9,852 bases of DNA from the NCBI GenBank assembly GCA_013815785.1, contig JACDFO010000033.1, positions 1 to 9,852 on the forward strand, written 5' to 3'. Source of the DNA: Candidatus Saccharimonadota bacterium. Its GTDB lineage: Bacteria; Patescibacteriota; Saccharimonadia; Saccharimonadales; JACDFO01. Under the pieces are notes generated by a model, which saw only the letters and a list, made by a program, of their open reading frames with translations, made no database searches and was not told the DNA's origin. Made by a program: the position numbers and the translations under genes. Below are positions 1-5,840 of the stretch, piece after piece; within the stretch, counting starts at the first letter, position 1; each line of letters opens with the position of its first letter.

Positions 1-1
1 T

Positions 2-445
2 CGTACTCACAAAAAGAAATACAATGGCATGCTACCGGAAGAAGCCTTTATAGCAATGGGTAAACCTGAGCTGGCAAAAAAATATCGTGAAAATGGAGAC
101 TTCTTAGAGAAAGATCCCCGTGTGAGCGGTATTGGCGGGTTTCTGCGCTCTACGTCCCTAGATGAGCTGCCCCAACTTATAAACGTAGTGCGGGGCGATA
201 TCAGTCTAGTTGGCCCGAGAGCACTGGTAGAGCGTGATCTCTCAAAATATGACAAGAAAAACCTGATCTTAAGTGTCAAATCAGGTCTAACGGGGCTGGC
301 GGTAATATCCGGGCGTAAATACTTACCGATAGAGGAACGCCGAAAGCTAGATCTTTATTACGTCCAAAACTGGAGCTTCTGGAGTGACATCGTTATCCTT
401 CTAAAGACAATTGCCGTCGTACTGTTCCACCGCGGAGCTAAGTAG
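2..445 (+). CDS. Bacterial sugar transferase (polyprenyl-phosphate sugar-phosphate transferase), 5' end missing
   Basis: This is the C-terminal part of a monotopic phosphoglycosyl transferase of the WcaJ/WbaP/PglC family. These enzymes move a sugar-1-phosphate from a nucleotide sugar to undecaprenyl phosphate at the inner face of the membrane, the first step of many surface glycans. The frame is open from base 2, so the real start lies upstream. The N-terminal membrane helix and the usual FKFRTM-type motif are outside the window. About 147 residues are visible. They include the family block DPRVSGIGGFLRSTSLDELP, which holds the Asp-Glu pair known to be catalytic in PglC, followed by QLINV, GDISLVGPRAL and the SGLTGLAVISGR segment. 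The C-terminal hydrophobic stretch WSFWSDIVILLKTIAVVLF is also typical. The sugar cannot be told from this fragment. The stop overlaps the next start by one base (TAGTG), so both genes are probably in one operon. Confidence 0.9.
   Translation, partial: RTHKKKYNGMLPEEAFIAMGKPELAKKYRENGDFLEKDPRVSGIGGFLRSTSLDELPQLINVVRGDISLVGPRALVERDLSKYDKKNLILSVKSGLTGLAVISGRKYLPIEERRKLDLYYVQNWSFWSDIVILLKTIAVVLFHRGAK
434..437 (+). promoter_or_regulatory. Ribosome binding site supporting a GTG start
   Basis: GGAG lies seven bases before the GTG at 445, inside the end of the sugar transferase gene. It supports GTG as the glycosyltransferase start. The next in-frame Met is residue 123, far beyond the conserved GGAERV motif, so a later start is not plausible. 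Confidence 0.65.
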
Positions 446-1536
446 TGAACGTAGCAATTGTCTGTGATTGGTTGACGGGTGTCGGTGGTGCTGAGCGTGT
501 CGTATATGAATTGCACAAACTTTATCCTGATGCCCCAATCTATACATCACAATATAACCCGCGTAAGATCGATTGGTTTAACAGCGCAGATATTCGAACA
601 GGCTGGCTAAATAAGCTGCCTTCTGCATTAAAGAAGTTTCTCCCTCTACTTAGAGCACTCTACTTTTCCCGGCTAGATTTGAATAACTACGATTTAGTTA
701 TTTCATCAGCAGGAGCTGAGGCTAAAGGAGTAAAAACGAAGAGCTCAACTATACACGTTTCGTATATTCACTCTCCTACGCATTATTACTGGATACGATT
801 TGAGGAGTATATGAAATCGCCCGGTTTTGGGTTTTTTGATCCTTTAGCACGCTTAGGTTTAAAGCTTTTGGTAAAACCCATGAAGCGTTGGGATTACAAG
901 GCCGCACAACGACCTGATTATATTATCGCCAACTCCAACTACACTAAAAACAACATTCAGAAATATTATAACCGCGAAGCGATTGTTATTCACCCACCTG
1001 TAGAGATTGAAAGGTTTAGCCATATACCCTCAGGTCAGCAAAGGTCGGGCTTTGTGGTAGCGGGTAGGCAGACACCATACAAGAAAATAGATCTTGCCGT
1101 GCAAGCATGCACCGAGATGAACCAACACTTAACAGTAATTGGCGACGGACCGGATCATAAAAAACTAGTGGCCATGGCTGGTAAGTCAATTAATTTTCAA
1201 ACAAAAGTTACAGACGATGAAATGGCTAGTTATTTTGCCAGCACAGAAGCATTCATTTTCCCAAACACAGATGACTTTGGTATTGTAGCAGTCGAAGCTA
1301 TGGCAGCTGGCACGCCGGTTATTGCCTACAAAGCCGGCGGTGCGTTGGATTACGTCATCCCCGGCAAAACCGGTGAATTCTTTGACGAACAGTCGGCCGG
1401 GTCTCTAAAGGCCACGCTGAAAACCTTTAATGGCAAAGATTACGACTCAGCAGTAATCCAAAAACAGGCCGCAATGTTCTCTAGTGATATATTTAGAGGC
1501 AAATTACAACAATTTATGCAAAAAAATTCTAAATAA
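445..1536 (+). CDS. GT4-family glycosyltransferase
   Basis: A retaining GT-B glycosyltransferase of family 4, 363 residues, likely cytoplasmic and adding a sugar to a lipid-linked glycan. The N-terminal acceptor domain has the glycine loop LTGVGGAERVV (10-20) and the block YIHSPTHYYW (107-116), typical of WbaZ-type mannosyltransferase-like proteins. The linker contains IANSNYTKNNIQKYY (161-175). The C-terminal donor domain has FVVAGRQTPYKKID (203-216), VIGDGP (231-236) and DDFGIVAVEAMAAGTPVIA (276-294). The last block carries the EX7E-type nucleotide-sugar motif, but its first position is Asp276 rather than Glu; Glu284 is kept. The start is GTG, overlapping the stop of the sugar transferase. 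Donor and acceptor are not readable. The place next to the initiating transferase suggests an early step of glycan assembly. The family is sure; the mannosyltransferase resemblance is only a hint. Confidence 0.9.
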   Translation: MNVAIVCDWLTGVGGAERVVYELHKLYPDAPIYTSQYNPRKIDWFNSADIRTGWLNKLPSALKKFLPLLRALYFSRLDLNNYDLVISSAGAEAKGVKTKSSTIHVSYIHSPTHYYWIRFEEYMKSPGFGFFDPLARLGLKLLVKPMKRWDYKAAQRPDYIIANSNYTKNNIQKYYNREAIVIHPPVEIERFSHIPSGQQRSGFVVAGRQTPYKKIDLAVQACTEMNQHLTVIGDGPDHKKLVAMAGKSINFQTKVTDDEMASYFASTEAFIFPNTDDFGIVAVEAMAAGTPVIAYKAGGALDYVIPGKTGEFFDEQSAGSLKATLKTFNGKDYDSAVIQKQAAMFSSDIFRGKLQQFMQKNSK

Positions 1537-1560
1537 TAAGTCATAATAGGTACTACTCAG

Positions 1561-1671
1561 TTGACCATGCGTTTCGCATTTGAGTGCGTAACGCGGCGCG
1601 ATTGTGGAGCGCTCGCAGGCGTACATTTCGTACTCCGAGAACGCCGTACCGGAAATCAACAACAAAGTTAT
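1561..1671 (+). other. Hairpin-dense, CpG-rich intergenic element before glmS
   Basis: This stretch is non-coding as far as can be judged and is packed with short inverted repeats. ATGCG-TTT-CGCAT is at 1567-1579. CGCA-TTTGAG-TGCG at 1575-1588 shares its 5' arm with that hairpin, so the two exclude each other. GCGTAACGC is at 1586-1594 and the 8-base palindrome GAGCGCTC at 1607-1614. GGCGT (1618-1622) can pair with ACGCC (1641-1645), enclosing GTAC repeats at 1621-1624 and 1630-1633. CpG is very frequent here compared with the AT-rich gene before it. It may be a REP-like genomic repeat or the first part of a structured glmS leader. An open frame runs across it into glmS but shows no recognisable protein. 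No promoter with paired -35 and -10 boxes was found. Confidence 0.4.
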
Positions 1672-1724
1672 GCGCCAAAAAAGCAAGGTGCATTCAGGCT
1701 TAGTCTGAATCGGCTTCTTGGTGC
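1672..1724 (+). promoter_or_regulatory. Candidate structured leader of glmS with two alternative pairings
   Basis: A long interrupted hairpin sits just before glmS. GCGCCAA (1672-1678) pairs with TTGGTGC (1718-1724) with one G-U pair. AAGC (1681-1684) pairs with GCTT (1713-1716). ATTCAG (1692-1697) pairs perfectly with CTGAAT (1705-1710) around a seven-base loop. The segment GGTGC occurs twice, at 1687-1691 and 1720-1724, and either copy can pair with GCGCC at 1672-1676, so two folds compete. The second copy directly abuts GAAAGG (1725-1730), the likely glmS ribosome binding site. No T-run follows, so it is not an intrinsic terminator. It does not look like the known glmS ribozyme. Regulatory function is inferred only from structure and position. 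Confidence 0.4.
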
Positions 1725-1738
1725 GAAAGGCATAGTTT

Positions 1739-3568
1739 ATGTGCGGAATTGTTGGCTACATTGGCAATTCTTCAGCCATTACTCCAGTTATCGAAGGCCT
1801 TGAAGCGCTTGAATACCGCGGCTATGATTCGGCAGGTATAACAACAATATCGGATAAGAAAACCCTGACGATTAAACAAATCGGCCGGGTAGACTCCCTT
1901 AAGCCCGCAATTGACCAAGATGGCGATAAAACGGCCAAACTGGCTATCGGCCACACCCGCTGGGCAACCCACGGTGTCCCCAGCAACACCAACGCCCATC
2001 CGCATCAGAACACCTCAGGCACTATCTTCGTCGTTCATAACGGTATCATAGAAAACTACCAGACATTACGCGCCATGCTAAAAAAAGATGGCTACAAATT
2101 TGTCTCCGAAACCGACACTGAAGTTATCCCAAACCTAATCGATTATTTTTTGAAGGCAGAAAAAGATTTTTTCAGTGCCTTTAAGCTTGCTATAAAAGAA
2201 CTCGAGGGCGCCTATGCTATTGCGGCCGTTTACGCTAATGACCCAGACAGTATCTTTGTAGCCCGCCTGTCCAGCCCACTAGTAATTGGTGTTGGAGAAT
2301 CTGCCCACTACGTGGCATCGGACGCCACCGCCATCATGCAGCATACAAAAAAAGTCGTCTACCTCAATGACTATGAGGTGGCCGTAGTAAAAAAAGCTAA
2401 GGTTCACATTGAGGATTTAAGGGCTAATATCAACACTTCGCGCGAAGCCCAGGAGCTGGAACATGATCTGGAAACGGCGGAGCTTGGACAGTACGAGCAT
2501 TTTATGGCCAAAGAAATTGATGAAGGGCCGCAGACAATACAATCGGCCAGCCGTGGACGGCTGCGGCTGGATGGCAACATTGTTAAATTGGGCGGCCTTG
2601 AATCGGTGGAAGCCCAGCTGAAATATATTGACCGGATAGTTATAGTCGCTTGCGGTACCTCGTACTACGCCGGCCTAGTCGGCGAATATTTGATTGAGGA
2701 AATCGCCGGTATACCGGTTGAGGTCGAGCTGGCTTCGGAATTCAAGTACCGGCACGAACCGTTTTCGCGCTCTACGGCTCTTCTGGCCATATCTCAATCC
2801 GGCGAGACAGCCGACACAATCGCCGCGCTGAAAAAAGTCGAAGATTATGGAGTATTGCGGCTAGGTGTCGTTAACGCCGTCGGCTCAACTATTGCCCGTA
2901 TGACCGATGCTGGCGTCTACTGCCACGCCGGACCGGAGCGCTCAGTGGCTAGCACCAAAGCCTTCTTAGCTCAAGTCACAGTTCTGGCTGAAATAGCTCT
3001 TTATCTTAGCCAAGGCAGGTCTCTGCTATACAAACCAGTGCTTAAAGAATTACTGCAGCTTCCCGATAAATTAAAAACCGTACTAGAACAGGCCGAAAAG
3101 ATTGAGGCATTGGCGAAAAAATACCGTCACTACCGAGATTTTCTCTACATCGGCCGCGGCTATGCCTACCCGAGCGCTCTGGAAGGGGCGCTGAAACTCA
3201 AGGAGTTGTCCTACATACATGCCGAGGCCTTCGCGGCTGGCGAGATGAAGCATGGCCCGTTGGCGCTTATCGACGAGCATTTCCCTACTTTCGCACTCAT
3301 TCCTGATGGCGATTTGCTAGAAAAAACCCTGTCAAACGTCCAGGAGATAAAAGCCCGCAGCGGTCCGGTCATCGCTATCGCCACCAAGGGCAATAAAAGT
3401 GTCGCCCGGCTGGCAGATGACGTCATCTACATTCCGCCGTCGCTTGAGCAGCTGCAGCCGCTGCTGATGGTGCCGGTCATGCAGCTGTTCGCCTACTACG
3501 TAACCGTCCATAAGCAGCTGGATGTAGATAAGCCTCGCAACTTGGCTAAATCAGTAACCGTAGAATAG
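1739..3568 (+). CDS. glmS: Glutamine-fructose-6-phosphate aminotransferase (isomerizing)
   Basis: Makes glucosamine-6-phosphate from fructose-6-phosphate and glutamine, the entry step to UDP-GlcNAc and so to peptidoglycan and amino-sugar glycans. The protein is complete at 609 residues, a typical GlmS length. The N-terminal class II glutaminase domain begins MCGIVGYIG, with Cys2 exposed as nucleophile after Met removal. It also has HTRWATHG (72-79), HNGIIEN (100-106) and SETDTEV (123-129). Two SIS domains follow, with CGTSYYAG (305-312), SQSGETADT (352-360) and the LKELSYIHAEAFAAGEMKHG block (487-506). The canonical tail DKPRNLAKSVTVE (597-609) is intact. The ATG is preceded by GAAAGG at a spacing of eight bases. 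Codon use and G+C look richer than in the flanking glycan genes. A galE remnant starts eight bases after its stop, with its AGGA site overlapping the stop, so an ancestral glmS-galE operon is likely. A structured leader may regulate it. Confidence 0.97.
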   Translation: MCGIVGYIGNSSAITPVIEGLEALEYRGYDSAGITTISDKKTLTIKQIGRVDSLKPAIDQDGDKTAKLAIGHTRWATHGVPSNTNAHPHQNTSGTIFVVHNGIIENYQTLRAMLKKDGYKFVSETDTEVIPNLIDYFLKAEKDFFSAFKLAIKELEGAYAIAAVYANDPDSIFVARLSSPLVIGVGESAHYVASDATAIMQHTKKVVYLNDYEVAVVKKAKVHIEDLRANINTSREAQELEHDLETAELGQYEHFMAKEIDEGPQTIQSASRGRLRLDGNIVKLGGLESVEAQLKYIDRIVIVACGTSYYAGLVGEYLIEEIAGIPVEVELASEFKYRHEPFSRSTALLAISQSGETADTIAALKKVEDYGVLRLGVVNAVGSTIARMTDAGVYCHAGPERSVASTKAFLAQVTVLAEIALYLSQGRSLLYKPVLKELLQLPDKLKTVLEQAEKIEALAKKYRHYRDFLYIGRGYAYPSALEGALKLKELSYIHAEAFAAGEMKHGPLALIDEHFPTFALIPDGDLLEKTLSNVQEIKARSGPVIAIATKGNKSVARLADDVIYIPPSLEQLQPLLMVPVMQLFAYYVTVHKQLDVDKPRNLAKSVTVE

Positions 3569-3575
3569 GAAATAT

Positions 3576-3826
3576 ATGAAGACAGTACTTGTAACTGGCG
3601 GCATGGGCTACATTGGCGGCCCGGCGACATTGCAACCTGTTATGCTGATGCCCATAAGGCAGAAGAAATACTAGGCTGGAAAGCTTATAAAGCCATAGAA
3701 GAAGCCTGCATAGATAGTTGGCGCTGGCAGCAATTTATTTCTGAAAACGTTCAGCGACGCAATCACTGTTTTCCTGAAATTAGGATCGTGTTTACTATTA
3801 TCTATCATGACCAAGGGCTTGATTGA
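3576..3826 (+). pseudogene. galE: Remnant of UDP-glucose 4-epimerase with a large internal deletion
   Basis: The start ATG with AGGA five bases upstream encodes MKTVLVTGGMGYIG, the NAD-binding N-terminus of GalE. At about 3615-3620 the sequence jumps to the GalE C-terminus in another frame. That frame, read from 3617, gives RPGDIATCYADAHKAEEILG and then WKAYKAIEEACIDSWRWQQF, which is the usual end of GalE. Roughly 270 residues (about 800 bases) are missing, including the catalytic Ser-Tyr-Lys region. The two pieces are also out of frame: the N-terminal frame stops at the TAG at about 3672-3674, after some 32 codons. The C-terminal frame stays open, past where GalE normally ends, to a TGA at 3824-3826. 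It thus overlaps the 3' end of the opposite-strand nucleotidyltransferase gene, so the far end is degenerate as well. No functional epimerase can come from this locus. A deletion at an assembly join in metagenomic data would look the same. Confidence 0.87.
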
Positions 3827-4250
3827 TACGGGTTGAAGAATCCCTTTTTTCTACTTTATGACTACCAACCCCAAAGACCGTTGCAATATTACAATCTTTA
3901 CAGGCCCGGATTTCATTTTCTGGCAGCGCGTGTTGGCTAGGGTCCCTATCGCCCCCGTTGGCAAAAATTAATTCATCATCAGGATATAGCTTTCTAATCT
4001 TTCGTAATGTTAATGATTGCCCAAAATCTTCATCGATTGATAATAAAACATCATCAACCAGCCGTAGTGAGCCCACTAATCGCATGCGGTTTTGTTCGTC
4101 TAGTATAACCTTACCCTTTTTTAGTATCTGTTGCTCATCATTATTTATGATTACTAATAACTTATCACCAAGTCGTGCGGCCGCTTCAACCATATCGAGA
4201 TGACCGCCATGCAACGGATTAAAATACCCGCTCACAATTGTTCTTTTCAT
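3798..4250 (-). CDS. Cytidylyltransferase-like nucleotidyltransferase, substrate unknown
   Basis: A 150-residue HxGH-type nucleotidyltransferase, the fold of TagD (glycerol-3-phosphate cytidylyltransferase), the HldE C-terminal domain and pantetheine-phosphate adenylyltransferase. The phosphate-binding motif is GYFNPLHGGH (8-17). LIFANGGDRD (94-103) matches the second conserved block and SSTRI (138-142) is a form of the ISSTRIR motif. Such enzymes couple CTP or ATP to a phosphorylated small molecule and release pyrophosphate. The partner cannot be named: no heptose, glycerol-phosphate or kinase gene is next to it. It diverges from rmlB and is single on its strand here. Its 3' end runs tail to tail into the galE remnant. 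No Shine-Dalgarno precedes the ATG, but an extended -10 box lies six bases upstream, so the mRNA may be leaderless. Its setting suggests a role in surface-polymer precursors, but this is only inferred. Confidence 0.85.
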   Translation of the reverse strand: MKRTIVSGYFNPLHGGHLDMVEAAARLGDKLLVIINNDEQQILKKGKVILDEQNRMRLVGSLRLVDDVLLSIDEDFGQSLTLRKIRKLYPDDELIFANGGDRDPSQHALPENEIRACKDCNIATVFGVGSHKVEKRDSSTRINQALGHDR

Positions 4251-4256
4251 GAGTCA

Positions 4257-4265
4257 ATACTAACA
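4257..4265 (-). promoter_or_regulatory. Extended -10 promoter of the nucleotidyltransferase gene
   Basis: Read on the minus strand, TGTTAGTAT contains a TGn extension and the -10 box TAGTAT (4262 down to 4257). Six bases (TGACTC) separate it from the ATG at 4250, so transcription would start at or next to the start codon. No good -35 box is visible, as is common for extended -10 promoters. Confidence 0.5.
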
Positions 4266-4269
4266 GATT

Positions 4270-4278
4270 TGCTATACT
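4270..4278 (+). promoter_or_regulatory. Extended -10 promoter of the rml operon
   Basis: TGCTATACT contains TGn followed by the -10 box TATACT (4273-4278). Seven bases later comes the rmlB ATG at 4286, so the predicted transcription start falls on or beside the A of ATG. There is no Shine-Dalgarno sequence and no clear -35 box. It overlaps the footprint expected for the opposite-strand promoter at 4257-4265. Confidence 0.55.
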
Positions 4279-4285
4279 TACATCT

Positions 4286-5281
4286 ATGAAGGTACTTGTT
4301 ACCGGTGGAGCTGGTTTTATTGGATCTAACTTCGTGTACCTAATCTTAAAAGAGCGGCCCAGTTGGCAGGTAACAGTCATTGATAAGCTGGGCTACGCGG
4401 GCAATAAGCAAAGCCTCGAAGGTGCATTAGATAAAATAACGTTCGTAAAGGGCAATATATGTGACGAGGGATTAATCGATAGTTTAGTTGCTGACAGCGA
4501 TGCAGTAGTACATTTTGCAGCTGAATCTCACAATGATAATTCCATTGCTAACCCCTGGCCTTTTATTGAGAGCAATTTGATAGGGACTTACCGCATATTA
4601 GAAGCTGTACGCAAACATAGTAAACGCCTTCACCACATTTCTACTGATGAAGTTTATGGGGATCTTGAGCTCGATGACCCGGCAAAATTCACCGATAAAA
4701 CTCCCTATAATCCGTCTAGCCCGTATTCCAGTACCAAAGCTGGCTCCGATTTGCTTGTGCGAGCTTGGGTAAGAAGCTTTGGTGTACAGGCTACCATCTC
4801 TAACTGCTCCAACAATTATGGGCCCAGGCAACATGTCGAGAAATTTATTCCCCGGCAAATTACCGAAGTTTTATTAGACCGAAAACCAAAGCTCTATGGT
4901 ACCGGCGAAAACATCCGTGACTGGATTCAAGTCGATGACCATAACAGCGCCGTACTTACCATATTAGAAAAAGGTAAAGCAGGAGAGACTTATCTCATTG
5001 GCGCTAATGGCGAAAAAAACAATAAAGAAGTCGTGGAGATGATCCTTAGCTTGATGGGCAAGGACCCTATGGATTACGAGCACGTTACAGACAGGCCGGG
5101 GCATGATCTACGTTATGCTATAGATAATAGCAAGCTTGTAGATGAACTTAGCTGGCAACCGCACTACACTTCTTTTGAGGACGGACTGAGGGCAACAATC
5201 GATTGGTATACTCATAACGATAGCTGGTGGAAGCCGCAAAAAGCCGAAACTGAAGCTAAATATAAACAAGCGGGACATTAA
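4286..5281 (+). CDS. rmlB: dTDP-glucose 4,6-dehydratase
   Basis: Second enzyme of dTDP-L-rhamnose synthesis: it converts dTDP-glucose to dTDP-4-keto-6-deoxyglucose using bound NAD. It is a 331-residue extended SDR protein. The Rossmann motif is GGAGFIG (7-13). FAAESHNDNSIANP (77-90) matches the family block with the substrate-binding His. HISTDEVYGDL (117-127) carries the Thr-Asp-Glu catalytic triplet (120-122), and YSSTK (147-151) is the YxxxK pair. NNYGPRQHVEKFIPR (176-190) and RDWIQVDDH (211-219) complete the dehydratase signature. Length and motifs are normal, so it should be active. It is the first gene of the rmlBCDA operon, with one base before the next start. No Shine-Dalgarno precedes the ATG; an extended -10 box sits seven bases upstream. 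A related dTDP- or UDP-sugar dehydratase is possible from motifs alone, but the three following genes fix the rhamnose pathway. Confidence 0.96.
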   Translation: MKVLVTGGAGFIGSNFVYLILKERPSWQVTVIDKLGYAGNKQSLEGALDKITFVKGNICDEGLIDSLVADSDAVVHFAAESHNDNSIANPWPFIESNLIGTYRILEAVRKHSKRLHHISTDEVYGDLELDDPAKFTDKTPYNPSSPYSSTKAGSDLLVRAWVRSFGVQATISNCSNNYGPRQHVEKFIPRQITEVLLDRKPKLYGTGENIRDWIQVDDHNSAVLTILEKGKAGETYLIGANGEKNNKEVVEMILSLMGKDPMDYEHVTDRPGHDLRYAIDNSKLVDELSWQPHYTSFEDGLRATIDWYTHNDSWWKPQKAETEAKYKQAGH

Positions 5282-5282
5282 A

Positions 5283-5840
5283 ATGCCGCAGCATAATTTT
5301 ACTACAGCGCCGACTGAAATTGAGGGTTTATATACAATCAATTACAAAATATTTGAAGATGACCGCGGCTCAGTGATGGAATTTTATCGCCAATCGGACT
5401 TTATCGCAGCCTCTATCCCGTCGCTTGGTGTGCGGCCACAAGTCAATGCCCCCTTGAGTTTTAAAGGAGCAGTAAGGGGCGTTCATGCAGAATTTGCTCA
5501 TAAACTAGTGTCGGTTGCTGGCGGGATGGTCTACGCCGTCATCGTTGACCTGAGAGCAAAATCACCAACCGCAGGGAAGTGGCAAGGATTTGAGTTAAGC
5601 CGTGGTGATGGCTTGTTTATTTCAAAGGGGCTTGGCAATTCATTTCAATCCATTAGTAATGAGCCGTCAACTTATCTTTACTACTTTGAAAAAGAATGGG
5701 CACCAGGCATGCCCGGAAAATCCTGTAACCCACTAGATCCAGAACTCAATATCGACTGGCCAATTAAGGACGGCCAAGGGATGATTATTTCTGACAAAGA
5801 CCGTAATAACCCTTCACTTCGGGAAGCCCTGGCATCATGA
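5283..5840 (+). CDS. rmlC: dTDP-4-dehydrorhamnose 3,5-epimerase, variant active site
   Basis: Third step of dTDP-L-rhamnose synthesis: epimerisation at C3 and C5 of the 4-keto sugar. It is a 185-residue cupin. Conserved features are the early EDDRGSVMEFYRQSDF block (25-40), VRGVH (64-68) with the catalytic His68, and Lys74 after it. The family WP follows LDPELNI (151-157), at 159-160. Two usual positions differ. The common KGFAHGF segment is KGLGNSF (115-121), with Asn119 near the usual His. The catalytic Tyr of the YY pair appears to be Trp139 in FEKEW. From memory, this NSFQ/HW-type variant is shared with actinobacterial RmlC proteins and corynebacterial RmlC-RmlD fusions. Complete neighbours for the other three steps support the role. 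It follows rmlB by one base and overlaps rmlD by four (ATGA). Whether it does both epimerisations is uncertain. Confidence 0.85.
   Translation: MPQHNFTTAPTEIEGLYTINYKIFEDDRGSVMEFYRQSDFIAASIPSLGVRPQVNAPLSFKGAVRGVHAEFAHKLVSVAGGMVYAVIVDLRAKSPTAGKWQGFELSRGDGLFISKGLGNSFQSISNEPSTYLYYFEKEWAPGMPGKSCNPLDPELNIDWPIKDGQGMIISDKDRNNPSLREALAS

Noticed and set aside
1561..1566. TTGACC as a -35 box for glmS
   Set aside because: No -10-like hexamer lies 16-18 bases downstream; that stretch is GC-rich hairpin sequence.
1504..1686. Minus-strand open frame before glmS
   Set aside because: No recognisable protein, overlaps the end of the GT4 gene, and lies over the same inverted-repeat block.
1537..1738. Known glmS ribozyme
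   Set aside because: The region is upstream of glmS, but I could not find the conserved ribozyme core or its cleavage-site context, and the visible helices do not form its nested pseudoknots.
1561..1803. Open frame of 80 codons running across the glmS leader
   Set aside because: It starts with TTG without a good ribosome site and runs 60 bases into glmS in another frame. It shows no known motif, and its sequence is dominated by hairpins.
3576..3674. Small intact gene of about 32 codons after glmS
   Set aside because: Its first 14 residues are a GalE Rossmann start and the rest is out-of-frame translation of the GalE C-terminus, so it is a decay product rather than a small gene.
3741..3754. 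CTGAA-AACG-TTCAG hairpin as a terminator
   Set aside because: The stem is only five base pairs and no T-run follows on either strand.
3958..4203. Plus-strand open frame of 81 codons
   Set aside because: It is the complement of the nucleotidyltransferase gene, whose HGGH, GGDR and SSTRI motifs are clear.
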